A stretch of DNA of 64,000 bases from Marivita sp. GX14005 (GCF_023370775.1 NZ_JAMCCQ010000001.1:62001-126000); one strand, 5' to 3'; counted from the first letter of the stretch, positions 33,257 through 41,478 are shown. Translations and numbers: made by a program. Notes: generated by a model from the sequence alone, not told the origin.

Positions 33257-34795
33257 ATGGCGATTCAGAACGTAACCGAAAGCTATGTCTTGGCCCAAAC
33301 TGCCGGGGATACTTACAATGGTGACAGCCGCGACCAGACCTACAGCATCAGCCCCTTCCTGACCGGGGCCGGTGAAACTATCACCATCGTAGACCAAGGT
33401 GGCAACAACGCCATTGAGCTTCCAGCAGGTCTGACAATCACCAGCAGCTTGGTTGTTTCTGACCAAGCCATTCTGACGCTGAGCAATGGCGCGGTCATTG
33501 ATATCCGTGGTGCGAATACCTTTACGTACAAAGTTGGTCAGAACGTTCTAGTGGGCGATACGACCGGCGCGGACCTGAACTACGCTGACTTTGCACAAGA
33601 TGTGCTCGGTGTGACCCTCGATGGCGGGAACCTGGTCGAAGGCGGGCAAGTTACCGTGGACGATACAGGCGGTGGTGGGTTGCCAGTTTTGCCAACGGTC
33701 AGTCTTGCTCCGACGAATGGTCAAACCACCGAAGGCGATAACGGCAACACGGTTGTGACCTTTACGGCAACGCTGTCGAGCGCGTCTGATGACTTGGTAG
33801 CAGTGGACTACGCAACGGCCAGCTCCACCGCGCAGTCAGATGTGGATTTCTTGGCAGCTTCGGGAAGTCTAGTGTTCTCGCCTGGCACAACGCAGCGGAC
33901 CTTCGATGTCGAGATTGTGGGTGATACGGAGTACGAGCCTGACGAGATATTCCGTGTTGAGTTGAGCAATCCGCAAGGTGCTGTGCTTGACCAAAGTGGA
34001 ACGGTCATCAAGGGATTTGAAGCGCTTCACACGATTTTGGATGATGACCAGCCATCGACGCCTTCCGATGACCACTCGAACAATCGGAATAGCACAGCAA
34101 CCGCACTGACCTTCGGTGATGTCACAACTGGCGAGATAGAGCGCAACGGTGACGAGGATGTGTTCCGCATAGAGCTGGAAGCAGGTCGGCAATATACCGT
34201 TGAACTGAACAACATGAATGATTTGGGTATTACCGATGAAACGGTACGAATGGCATTTTACGACCAAAACAACCGAATTTTCGACTCTATCATCGCTTCG
34301 GCTGGCGAGAACACCGGATTCACTTTTGAAGCAGATGGCACAGGCACATTCTTTTACGAGGTGAGCAACCTAAGTTCCGGTGGACCTGATGGAAACACCT
34401 ATGCTGTGCAAATTGACGAGCTTTCTGGCTCCGATGACCACTCGAACAATCGGAATAGCACAGCAACCGCACTGACCTTCGGTGATGTCACAACTGGCGA
34501 GATAGAGCGCAACGGTGACGAGGATGTGTTCCGCATAGAGCTGGAAGCAGGTCGGCAATATACCGTTGAACTGAACAACATGAATGATTTGGGTATTACC
34601 GATGAAACGGTACGAATGGCATTTTACGACCAAAACAACCGAATTTTCGACTCTATCATCGCTTCGGCTGGCGAGAACACCGGATTCACTTTTGAAGCAG
34701 ATGGCACAGGCACATTCTTTTACGAGGTGAGCAACCTAAGTTCCGGTGGACCTGATGGAAACACCTATGCTGTGCAAATTGACGTGTTCATTTAG
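33257..34795 (+). CDS. Calx-beta / twin PPC-domain secreted-type protein
   Basis: A 512-residue acidic protein. Residues ~1-140 form a beta-rich N-terminal region, ~148-268 a Calx-beta domain (EGDNGNTVVTFTATLSS, FEVEI-like strand, then ILDDD), and ~270-390 and ~392-511 two pre-peptidase C-terminal (PPC) domains that are identical in sequence. AAGGAAAT precedes the ATG. There is no Sec signal, so type I secretion is a possibility if it is exported. GC content is below that of the flanks and it is the only plus-strand island gene; it is probably acquired cargo. No protease or lyase catalytic domain is seen. Confidence 0.8.
   Translation: MAIQNVTESYVLAQTAGDTYNGDSRDQTYSISPFLTGAGETITIVDQGGNNAIELPAGLTITSSLVVSDQAILTLSNGAVIDIRGANTFTYKVGQNVLVGDTTGADLNYADFAQDVLGVTLDGGNLVEGGQVTVDDTGGGGLPVLPTVSLAPTNGQTTEGDNGNTVVTFTATLSSASDDLVAVDYATASSTAQSDVDFLAASGSLVFSPGTTQRTFDVEIVGDTEYEPDEIFRVELSNPQGAVLDQSGTVIKGFEALHTILDDDQPSTPSDDHSNNRNSTATALTFGDVTTGEIERNGDEDVFRIELEAGRQYTVELNNMNDLGITDETVRMAFYDQNNRIFDSIIASAGENTGFTFEADGTGTFFYEVSNLSSGGPDGNTYAVQIDELSGSDDHSNNRNSTATALTFGDVTTGEIERNGDEDVFRIELEAGRQYTVELNNMNDLGITDETVRMAFYDQNNRIFDSIIASAGENTGFTFEADGTGTFFYEVSNLSSGGPDGNTYAVQIDVFI
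34064..34418 (+). repeat. Tandem 366-bp-period repeat, copy 1 (PPC domain)
   Basis: These 355 bp match 34430-34784 with no difference I can find, in all reading frames I compared; a 11-bp non-repeated stretch separates them. The unit encodes one PPC domain. Confidence 0.9.
34430..34784 (+). repeat. Tandem 366-bp-period repeat, copy 2 (PPC domain)
   Basis: Second copy of the unit at 34064-34418. Identity at synonymous positions indicates a very recent duplication, gene conversion or, less likely, an assembly artefact. Confidence 0.9.
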
Positions 34796-35065
34796 AAATC
34801 TGGTCTGAGCCCTCATCAAAAAGCGACTCCGTCTTTTCACAACTTCAGCGCAGCGCGGCCCGTGTTTCCAGTTGGGGTGCGCTGCACCGGCCTTTGCCCC
34901 GCTCCGAGCGCCGTGCATCCGGCAAACGCTCCAGCCGCGAACGGCTGGCGCTTTGCATGGCTGACCAGTGCGCTTTGATTTTGCGGTGCATCTGGGCGCG
35001 CTGTGAGCGCTTTGCATGGGGTTAGCGTCACTTTCCTTCACGGCCCCGCCCCCCGCTTTCAACAT
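34736..35065 (-). pseudogene. HGGxSTG-like protein, right copy with replaced C-terminus
   Basis: The first ~75 residues parallel the left copy (MQSAHSAPRCTAKSKRTGQPC, VCRMHGARSGAKAG). After HGPRC the frame runs into the antisense of the cargo gene's 3' end and shows no further family similarity, so the C-terminus is lost. The ATG at 35065 lies within the end of the preceding gene (38-bp overlap). It is read as a truncated duplicate left by the event that placed the cargo gene. Confidence 0.6.
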
Positions 35066-35579
35066 TTCCGACTACCGCCTGCCCGCCGCTTTCGACGGTC
35101 ACGCGTTCCACGCGCACGGTCTGCTGGCCTTTCGAGCGATAGCGTTTGAGCGTGTCCATCTGAGCGGCGTAGCTGCGTGCCAGCTTGTTCAAAGCCCGTT
35201 CGGCCGCGTCCTGTTGCGGGATGTTCTCAACATGGTTCAAGCGCCGTGCCAGCATCATGGTAGCCTGATGCGTTGCCGCCATCTGGGTCAGCAACAGGGC
35301 TTCGGCTGCGTCCTTCGGCTTCATCGCATCCACAAAGCCAACCACGAAGTTGGCCCCGTCTTGATCAACGCGTCTTCCGTGCGTGCCAAGGGTGGCAATC
35401 TGACCAATCAAGCCCAGCGCGACAGGCTTGCTGACTGCATTGCTCGATATGCGGGAATAGTCCCCGGCAATGTCGATTTGCAGCGTGTTGCTGTCATCCT
35501 CATAGACCGTCATGGATGGCGTCTTGCGCTGTGCCGGTTCCGGATTTTTGCCGGATGTTTGTTGAACGTTGTTTGCCAT
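35028..35579 (-). CDS. Island protein of unknown function
   Basis: A 183-residue helical, Ala/Gln-rich protein: a polar N-terminus (about 1-50), a central helical section (LLLTQMAATHQATMMLARRLNHV) and a polar, Gly-rich tail. It sits directly upstream of the HGGxSTG-like gene, a pairing typical of integrative islands. I do not recognise a named domain. Confidence 0.6.
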   Translation of the reverse strand: MANNVQQTSGKNPEPAQRKTPSMTVYEDDSNTLQIDIAGDYSRISSNAVSKPVALGLIGQIATLGTHGRRVDQDGANFVVGFVDAMKPKDAAEALLLTQMAATHQATMMLARRLNHVENIPQQDAAERALNKLARSYAAQMDTLKRYRSKGQQTVRVERVTVESGGQAVVGNVESGGRGREGK

Positions 35580-35580
35580 G

Positions 35581-35892
35581 TCATTCGCCTTTCAGGTTTA
35601 TCCAATTCGAAGTGTTGCCGCACCAGCACCGCCCATTCGGCCCCTGCCTTTGCCATTCGGTCAGGCTTCGCCATTCATCCAGAGATACGACACGGCCGGT
35701 CCAAGTCTTCACGCGGCCCCCGGCTGTCTGGTGTTGCGATGTGATTTCTGGCGCGCTGGGCGTTGCGACACTCGCGACAATTGCGACATTCGGGGCTGGT
35801 GTCGCAGAAGTCGCGGTTGTCGCAGGGGCGTAGGTCACGCTTTCGCGGCCCCCGCCTAGCTTTGCGAGTTCGGCTTGCGCGTCAAACCACAT
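35581..35892 (-). CDS. Small protein with C-terminal Cys motif
   Basis: A 103-residue protein starting at ATG 35892, overlapping the end of the DUF3987 gene by 11 bases. The N-terminus is Ala/Thr/Val-rich; the C-terminus has LDEWRSLTEWQRQGPNGRCWCGNTS with CxC and may bind metal. It ends 2 bases before the next gene. Function unknown. Confidence 0.6.
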   Translation of the reverse strand: MWFDAQAELAKLGGGRESVTYAPATTATSATPAPNVAIVASVATPSAPEITSQHQTAGGRVKTWTGRVVSLDEWRSLTEWQRQGPNGRCWCGNTSNWINLKGE

Positions 35893-37378
35893 CGCCAACG
35901 TTCCGCATGATGTGCCATGCCTCGGACCGTGATGCGCCGCGCACAACCGTGCCCGCCTCCAACCGCACCACCCATCCATGCTTTTCGAGTATGCCCAGCG
36001 CGGCTCTAGCCTTCGGGCTTTCGCGTAGAGCGTTCGGTCCCAGCCGCACCACATCCCGCACCATGATTTCAGGATGTTCCCAGCTTTCCAGCAACCACCG
36101 CCGTAAGGCTTCTGCCTTGTCGATTTCCGCAGATACGGTTGCAGCGCTTGCCAGCCGTGAAGCCTCAGACAGATAGAATTGCGCTAGTGTAATGGCGTCG
36201 GCCATGTCGCTGGGCTGCACCTGTTGCACTTCGAGGTCACGCCACAACGTCAGCACGCCTGCAATGCGCGCCGCCTGTTCCGCCGCCTTCGATGCCGTAC
36301 CCGTGATATGCGCCAAGTCACCGCCGGGGGATTGTGCCGCTTCGGTCGCGTCGGCAAAGCCCGCCAGCAATGTGCGGGCGTCGGGGGCAAGACCAAGGAT
36401 GCGCGGTTGCAATTCGCGGGTTTCCGGGTCAATCGGCATGGGCGTTTCGAGGATGGCGCGCAGCCGTGCCCCGAATGCGCCGAGCGCCATGTCATCGCGC
36501 CGCGCGTTGGCTTGCATCCGGGTTCCAATGGCGCTGGGCGGTTCGCACATCAGGAAGCGGGGCAGAAAGCCGGTATCCGCCGCCAGCGGGTCAGCCATGA
36601 AGCCCCGCGCGACGGTCGGTTGCACCATCAAGTGTACCGCCAGCCGCCGCCCGTAGAGCGTCGCGTGTCCATCGCCCGAGCGCGTGCGCCGGATGGGGTT
36701 CCCCTGCCAAAGGTCGTTTAATGCCGCCAAGGTCTTTTGGCGGTTGTCGCTGTTCATGGCGTGCCCGCCCAAGAATTGCCCGCCTTCATCCGAGAAAAGG
36801 CCAAGGCTGGGCTGGCCCGTTGCGAATAGCTTGGTCAGCCCTTCGAAGGTCGGTTCGGTCACGGTCCGGTCAGCGGATGGCGGGGCTTCGGGTTCCGGCC
36901 CCAGCGCTTCGAGGTCAGCTTGCGCCGCCGTTCGCTTTTCCCCTTTGCCTTTCTTGGCGTCCAAAAGGATGCGGTCGCGTTCGCCTTTCCAGAGCGCTTG
37001 CGCGTTGCGCCAGCTTTCCATCGCGTCGCGCTGGGCAATAGCCTGCTCCCGTTCATGGTCGCGCAGCGCCGCCATCAGCGGCGCGTCGCAGGCTGATTTC
37101 CGTTCCCCGCTTCGGGCGATGGTCAAGGCATAGAGCGACAGCGCACGCGGCCCGCCCAGCGTGTCCACATCGGCAAAGCCCTGCACGGCTAGAGAAGCCA
37201 CCGACAGCGCGGATTGCGCCGGGATGGCGACGGGAGCTTGCGTAATGCCTTGCACCGCTTCTACGGCCCCGCGCAGCGGCCCCAGCGCGTGAACGGGATA
37301 AGCTGCGCCGGGGGCAATGCCGCGCACCAGCGGTTGCGGCCCTTCGGGCGTGTATTGAATAGGCTGGGGCGCGTTCAT
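35882..37378 (-). CDS. DUF3987 (YfjI-like) helicase-like protein
   Basis: A 498-residue protein with the DUF3987 pattern: ALSLYALTIARSGERKSACDAPL (a degenerate P-loop), LFSDEGGQFLGGHAMNSDNRQKTLAALNDLW and LMVQPTVARGFMADPLAADTGFLPRFL. DUF3987 proteins accompany Toprim primases in satellites and prophages and are thought to act in replication. The ATG overlaps the primase stop by 4 bases. A charged linker (about 125-170) separates the domains. Confidence 0.82.
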   Translation of the reverse strand: MNAPQPIQYTPEGPQPLVRGIAPGAAYPVHALGPLRGAVEAVQGITQAPVAIPAQSALSVASLAVQGFADVDTLGGPRALSLYALTIARSGERKSACDAPLMAALRDHEREQAIAQRDAMESWRNAQALWKGERDRILLDAKKGKGEKRTAAQADLEALGPEPEAPPSADRTVTEPTFEGLTKLFATGQPSLGLFSDEGGQFLGGHAMNSDNRQKTLAALNDLWQGNPIRRTRSGDGHATLYGRRLAVHLMVQPTVARGFMADPLAADTGFLPRFLMCEPPSAIGTRMQANARRDDMALGAFGARLRAILETPMPIDPETRELQPRILGLAPDARTLLAGFADATEAAQSPGGDLAHITGTASKAAEQAARIAGVLTLWRDLEVQQVQPSDMADAITLAQFYLSEASRLASAATVSAEIDKAEALRRWLLESWEHPEIMVRDVVRLGPNALRESPKARAALGILEKHGWVVRLEAGTVVRGASRSEAWHIMRNVGDVV

Positions 37379-38259
37379 ACGACTTCCCCTTTCATTGTCA
37401 GAATGTCGTTCCAGTCGCGGCCATCGGGGGCAGGCAAGAGCGAGACTTGCCAGCCCAGCGCGTGCGCCCGTGCGGCCAATGCGTTTGCAGCTTCACGGCC
37501 CGCCGTGTCGCCATCGGGGGCGATGGTCAGCCGCCCCGGCTTGTCCGGCAGGCGCAGGCCTCGGATGCCCGATGTGGACAGCGCGGCCCAGACGGTCGCA
37601 GGCGTGCGCAGTAGGCCAGAGGCAAGGCTCAGGGCGGTTTCGATGCCTTCGGCCACCACCAGCGGCCCCGGCCCGTCCGTGAGCCGCACAGCGCCGCCCG
37701 TGACGGCCCCCAGCATCAGCTTGGGCGGGTCAATCTCGGCCTTGCCCGAGCCATCGGCGCGCAGGCACGTGCGATGCACGCACGCCCCGTCTGCCCCCTG
37801 CACAGCGGCCACCAGCGCGGGATAGCGCTTGGCGGTCGGCCCGTGGAAGCATTGCCCGTGAAAGCGCAACACCTGGCCCAGGTCGCAGGTGATGCCACGG
37901 CTGCGCAGGTAGGTTTCCGCAAGCGTGCCCGCGATGGGCTGAGCTTCGCTCCACACCTGTTTCGCCTGCGCCGTCCGTTTTATGGCTTCGGCCCGTTGTT
38001 CGGCTTCGCGCCGGGCCAGCGTTGCCGCGTCCGGGGGCGTGTAATCCCCCGTCCGCAGACCAGCCGCCGCCAGAACGTCGAGAAAGGCGCAGCCGCTTTT
38101 CTTGCAATCCAGCACCAGCCGCCCGTTGCGGCCATCGGCCAAAGTCAGGGCGTTCTGGTGTTTTTGCCGCTGGGGCTGGCAAACGGGGCAAGCTGCCGCC
38201 CCGTAAGACCGATACCACTTGCCGCCCAGCGCCCGTGTCAGGTCGCATGCATCTGTCAT
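37375..38259 (-). CDS. Toprim primase-like protein with N-terminal zinc finger
   Basis: A 294-residue protein: zinc ribbon CPVCQPQRQKHQNALTL...CKKSGC (about 24-55), a middle linker and a Toprim domain with VVAEGIETALSLA (catalytic Glu) and APDGDTAGREAANALAARA (Asp-x-Asp). This is the primase module of many satellites. It is coupled to the 32-codon gene before it and to the DUF3987 gene after it by ATGA overlaps. Confidence 0.85.
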   Translation of the reverse strand: MTDACDLTRALGGKWYRSYGAAACPVCQPQRQKHQNALTLADGRNGRLVLDCKKSGCAFLDVLAAAGLRTGDYTPPDAATLARREAEQRAEAIKRTAQAKQVWSEAQPIAGTLAETYLRSRGITCDLGQVLRFHGQCFHGPTAKRYPALVAAVQGADGACVHRTCLRADGSGKAEIDPPKLMLGAVTGGAVRLTDGPGPLVVAEGIETALSLASGLLRTPATVWAALSTSGIRGLRLPDKPGRLTIAPDGDTAGREAANALAARAHALGWQVSLLPAPDGRDWNDILTMKGEVV

Positions 38260-38354
38260 TGCGCGGCCCCCCAGATCAGAGCGGCCAGCGCGTTCGCCTG
38301 CGCTTCGGTCAGACCGTGAAACCGGCGAAGATAGAGGATCTGCAATCGGGTCAT
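38256..38354 (-). CDS. 32-residue coupled small protein
   Basis: This short gene starts at ATG 38354, which overlaps the stop of the preceding winged-helix gene, and its own stop overlaps the primase ATG. The peptide begins MTRLQILYLRRFHGLTEAQA and ends in a hydrophobic helix. The two tight overlaps argue that it is translated. No family is recognised. Confidence 0.65.
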   Translation of the reverse strand: MTRLQILYLRRFHGLTEAQANALAALIWGAAQ

Positions 38355-38758
38355 TGCGTACCCCCTTTCCAGTCAGGGGCCACACCAGAGCGCAGCACAT
38401 AGCGCCCGTGATGCCCCGGAAAGACGCCTTCGTGCGATTCGGTGATGGTTTCGATGTCAACGCCAAGTTCACGCAGGTTGAACACATACGCGCTCCAACG
38501 GGGCGCGGGGTTGTCGATGGGCGTGCAGCCCTTGGCCCCGGCCTTGCGCAGTTCTTCGAGCGCCCAGCGGTCACGGCCCGAAACGACAATGCGGAACGGG
38601 TCGCCTGCACTTGGCGTGACACGATAGGGCGTGCCAGAATTGTGGCGCTTGGCTTTGCGGTGTGCTATTTTCGGAGTATCCGCCGCAGTCGCATGGCGAT
38701 ATTTCCGGCCCGGTTCCTGCCCCAACAGGTTCCGGGTCACTTCGTTTCCGCCGCTCAT
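38351..38758 (-). CDS. Winged-helix-type island protein
   Basis: A 135-residue basic protein. The middle carries FRIVVSGRDRWALEELRKAGAKGCTPIDNPAPRWSAYVFNLRELGVDIETI, a small winged-helix-like domain seen in island-encoded proteins of this group. The ATG at 38758 lies two bases before the alpA stop, and the stop overlaps the 32-residue gene. A DNA-binding role is inferred. Confidence 0.6.
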   Translation of the reverse strand: MSGGNEVTRNLLGQEPGRKYRHATAADTPKIAHRKAKRHNSGTPYRVTPSAGDPFRIVVSGRDRWALEELRKAGAKGCTPIDNPAPRWSAYVFNLRELGVDIETITESHEGVFPGHHGRYVLRSGVAPDWKGGTQ

Positions 38759-38759
38759 A

Positions 38760-38942
38760 TCAAGCGGCCTTTTCGCGCAAGGTGCTTAGATGGGCGTCCA
38801 CATCGCCTTCTGCCCAATAGATGCGGCCCCCAAGCTTGATGGGCTGGGGCAAACGGCCCGCCGCCAAGTCGGCATAGATTGCAGAGCGTGAGCGATTGCC
38901 CAGCTTGGCGCGCAATTCAGTTAGAGTGAGGTATTTCTGCAT
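38760..38942 (-). CDS. AlpA-family excisionase/regulator
   Basis: A 60-residue MerR-like helix-turn-helix protein (LTLTELRAKLGNRSRSAIYADLAAGRLPQPIKLGGR), matching AlpA/excisionase. AlpA proteins control island excision or integrase expression. AAGGAT precedes the ATG. It is the first gene of the leftward replication operon. Confidence 0.88.
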   Translation of the reverse strand: MQKYLTLTELRAKLGNRSRSAIYADLAAGRLPQPIKLGGRIYWAEGDVDAHLSTLREKAA

Positions 38943-39025
38943 ATCGCATCATCCTTCTGTGTTTCAGATGGTGCGAGGATGGCCCTGCGTGTTTCGGTTT
39001 TCGTGGAGTTTAAGTGAGGTCTATT

Positions 39026-39724
39026 TTACGACACTGGGCTTGGCGGCTCGAACGGGTCTATAAGTCCGATGTAATCCGCTAATTCGCGAATTTCTTTAGC
39101 GCCTTTGTCAAAGCAAACAGACTTCACTTGAGAATAGGTCGTATATCGGTTGGCGCGGGTGAAGGCATCGGCCACGGCATCGCAGGCGCTGAAACCATCA
39201 TCGGTAGCATCATTTCGAGTCAGTCGAACCGTGGTTGTTGCGACAATAAATTTACAAAGCAAGTATTGCCACAACTTGAGCAATGCGTCGTTGCCAAGTG
39301 GCCGTCCATATTGACGCGGACGTTTCGCTTCTCCATTGAGGATTTTTGCCCCGAAAGTGGTCAAAACCGGGCAAGTATCGACACCAGTGACCTTGAGGGC
39401 AACAATTTGCATCCCCGCGATATGTTGCGCTAAATCGAAAGCGTGGCAATTTTTGCAAGCCAGATCGACCAGTTTAGCCGCGCGAGCTTCATCCAGATGG
39501 GGAAACTTGGCTTCGCCAATCTCTATGAAATCGACCCCAATTGCCGACATAAGATGCCAGCCGGGGGCAAGCTGTTTCCCTTGATTAGCTTGAGAAGCAA
39601 TGCCTGAAACCGCGCTGTCTAGCGCGGTTTCAATCTCGTCTTTGCTGACAAAGGTTCGAACAAATGTATCTCTTGGCGACCAGTCCTTGCCACCTAAGAA
39701 GGCACGGTTCTTTTGTTTTATCAT
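39026..39724 (-). CDS. Island cargo protein of unknown function, coupled to integrase
   Basis: A 232-residue soluble protein with four cysteines (NCHAF, TCPVL, CDAVADA, VCFDK) and no recognised motif. Base composition is AT-richer than the replication genes. The ATG overlaps the integrase stop (ATGA), so it is translated from the integrase message. This slot often holds defence or accessory genes, but nothing in the sequence shows that directly. Confidence 0.65.
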   Translation of the reverse strand: MIKQKNRAFLGGKDWSPRDTFVRTFVSKDEIETALDSAVSGIASQANQGKQLAPGWHLMSAIGVDFIEIGEAKFPHLDEARAAKLVDLACKNCHAFDLAQHIAGMQIVALKVTGVDTCPVLTTFGAKILNGEAKRPRQYGRPLGNDALLKLWQYLLCKFIVATTTVRLTRNDATDDGFSACDAVADAFTRANRYTTYSQVKSVCFDKGAKEIRELADYIGLIDPFEPPSPVS

Positions 39725-40914
39725 ACTGCCCCCGCCAGTTTCACCAGCCGCCCAGCGCCGCCGGTCACAAGGTCGGCCCAGCGCTCTAACAGCGGGGCGC
39801 GCTTGGCGAGATAATCTGTGCGTCGATAGGCCCGCACCACGCCACCATCCACCACATGCGCCAGCATCGCTTCTGCGACTTCGTGCGGGGCGTCAGTCGC
39901 TTCGGCCAGCCAAGTGCGCAGGCTGGTGCGGAATCCATGCGGGCGCGCTTCCAGCCCCCGCCGTTCCATGTGCCGCGAAAGCGTCATGTCGCTGATTACG
40001 CCCTTTCGGCTGTTCGGAAACAAATAGCCTTTGCGGGCGTGCGGTCGCGCTAGGTCAATCACGCGCTGGGCTTCTGCCGACAGGGGCACGCGAAAATCAT
40101 CGGTCGCACCTTTGCGGCCCTTCATCGCTTCTGCTGGCACGGTCCACACGTCGCCTTCGATTTGGTCTAAGCGGATGTTGCGCAGCGGCCCCGAACGCAC
40201 GCCGGTCAGGATAAGAAGGCGCAGCGCCAGATGGGTTGGCGTCGGTTCTTCGAGGCTTGCGTAGAAGTCAGGCACATCGCGCCAATCCATCGCCGGGATA
40301 TTCTTAGGCACATGCCGGGTTTTCCCCAGCAGCGCCTTCGCCTTTTCGGTCGCCTGCAAATCCACATCCAAGCCCAGCGCCGCCGCGTGCTTCATCACAA
40401 TTGAAAGGCGGTTCAAGGCTTTGCGCGCTGTGTCGGCCTTTGTGTGCCAGATAGGGGCCAGCGTGTCGCGAATGTCGCGCTGGTCTAAGTCGGTTACTGG
40501 CACTTTGCCCAGCTTCGGCAAAACGTGAATGCTCAGGGGAGACAACCACCGGCCCGCCGTTCCGTCGCCCTTGAGTTCGGCCTTGCGCGCCTCGAACGCA
40601 TCCTCCGTGATAATGGCAAGCGATATATCCTCGCGCCGCGCTGCGCGTTCTTCGGCTTCACGTTCCTTCATGGGGTTGCGCCCCGCCGCAGCGACCTTGC
40701 GCCAGCGTTCGCTCTGTTTGCGGGCTTCGGCCAGCGACACGGTTGGGAAGCCACCCAAACCCATTTCCTTGCGCCTTCCGTAAACGGTTACACGCTGTAC
40801 CCACTGCGCCCCGCCATCCTCGCGCTTCACCAGCCACAGCCCAGCCCCATCGCAGTGTTTGCCCACTGGTGCGGATTTGACGAATTGCGCCGAAAGCCTG
40901 TTCTGTGCCCGCAT
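39721..40914 (-). CDS. P4-type tyrosine integrase
   Basis: A 397-residue integrase: an N-terminal DUF4102 arm-binding domain (AGLWLVKREDGGAQWVQRVTVYGRRKEMGLGGFPTVSLAEAR), a core-binding domain and a catalytic domain with Arg in TGVRSG, HGFRTSLRTW (His-x-x-Arg) and Tyr in AYRRTDY. It sits at the right end of the island next to attR, as expected for tRNA-specific elements. The arm-type repeat at 40919-40943 covers its ribosome-binding site, suggesting autoregulation. Confidence 0.93.
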   Translation of the reverse strand: MRAQNRLSAQFVKSAPVGKHCDGAGLWLVKREDGGAQWVQRVTVYGRRKEMGLGGFPTVSLAEARKQSERWRKVAAAGRNPMKEREAEERAARREDISLAIITEDAFEARKAELKGDGTAGRWLSPLSIHVLPKLGKVPVTDLDQRDIRDTLAPIWHTKADTARKALNRLSIVMKHAAALGLDVDLQATEKAKALLGKTRHVPKNIPAMDWRDVPDFYASLEEPTPTHLALRLLILTGVRSGPLRNIRLDQIEGDVWTVPAEAMKGRKGATDDFRVPLSAEAQRVIDLARPHARKGYLFPNSRKGVISDMTLSRHMERRGLEARPHGFRTSLRTWLAEATDAPHEVAEAMLAHVVDGGVVRAYRRTDYLAKRAPLLERWADLVTGGAGRLVKLAGAV

Positions 40915-40918
40915 TTCA

Positions 40919-40943
40919 TATCCCCCTAAATATCCACCCTAAG
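40919..40943 (+). repeat. Right copy of terminal repeat, likely integrase arm site
   Basis: This matches 32789-32813 in 24 of 25 positions. It starts 5 bases upstream of the integrase ATG, and its reverse complement supplies the GGGGGAT ribosome-binding stretch. Confidence 0.75.
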
Positions 40944-41055
40944 TTAGTGGATAAGGACGGACACGACAAGACATGACAGGACAACTGCGGCCATGTTTTT
41001 AGGTGGGTACGGGCAAAGATGTACAAATAAAAACAATAAAAAACAATGCGTTAGT

Positions 41056-41074
41056 TCCGTGTGGGGGCACCATT
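41056..41074 (+). other. attR core of the tRNA-Thr island
   Basis: Exact 19-bp repeat of attL. It lies 15 bases from the csgH stop, so the element inserted between tRNA-Thr and the curli locus. Confidence 0.92.
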
Positions 41075-41088
41075 TCACCCCTTTACCT

Positions 41089-41475
41089 TTACTCCCCGTC
41101 GAATTCCGCGCGGGATTCGTGGGTTTGGCCGTTGGCGGTTTGTACTTTCAGCTCGACCAGCAATGTCGCGCCCGGCTCCAGGGACAAGCGAGAGACCGAG
41201 AGTGGCGCGGCGGCGTCATGTGTGGCGGGGATGGTGCCGGTCTGGCGGCTGACGGATTTGCCGCTCGGCCCGATCTTGGTCGCCTGCAATTCGTAGCGGC
41301 CCGGCTCGCCATTCTCCAGCTTCGAGAAAACTTCGAGTTGCACCGCCCCGCCTTCCCGGGTGGCGACGATCCAGCCGGGATCGGCACTGTCGGCCATAGC
41401 GGCTCCCGGCCCGAGCCCGAGGGCCAGAACGGCCGCGAGCCACCTGCCCGGCCATGTGTTGCGATTATCTGTCAT
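41089..41475 (-). CDS. csgH: CsgH-like curli chaperone
   Basis: A 128-residue protein with a signal peptide (WLAAVLALGLGPGAAMADS) and a small beta-sandwich body (VQLEVFSKLENGEPGRYELQATK, LEPGATLLVELKVQTANGQ). This is the alphaproteobacterial CsgH family, which blocks premature curli amyloid formation in the periplasm. It is the last gene of the curli cluster, 3 bases after the preceding curlin gene's stop. Confidence 0.8.
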   Translation of the reverse strand: MTDNRNTWPGRWLAAVLALGLGPGAAMADSADPGWIVATREGGAVQLEVFSKLENGEPGRYELQATKIGPSGKSVSRQTGTIPATHDAAAPLSVSRLSLEPGATLLVELKVQTANGQTHESRAEFDGE

Positions 41476-41478
41476 GGG

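Larger units (their letters stand above)
32716..41074. mobile_element. 8.3-kb integrative island in tRNA-Thr
   Basis: The island is bounded by the 19-bp direct repeat and carries an integrase at the right end and an AlpA-type regulator, a primase, a DUF3987 protein and small satellite-like genes on the minus strand. One plus-strand cargo gene and one minus-strand cargo gene are present. No capsid, tail, lysis or conjugation genes are visible, so it looks like a phage satellite or small integrative island. Confidence 0.88.

Noticed and set aside
34064-34784. CRISPR-like or transposon repeat
   Set aside because: The two copies are one in-frame protein domain each, with no spacers, transposase or terminal inverted repeats.
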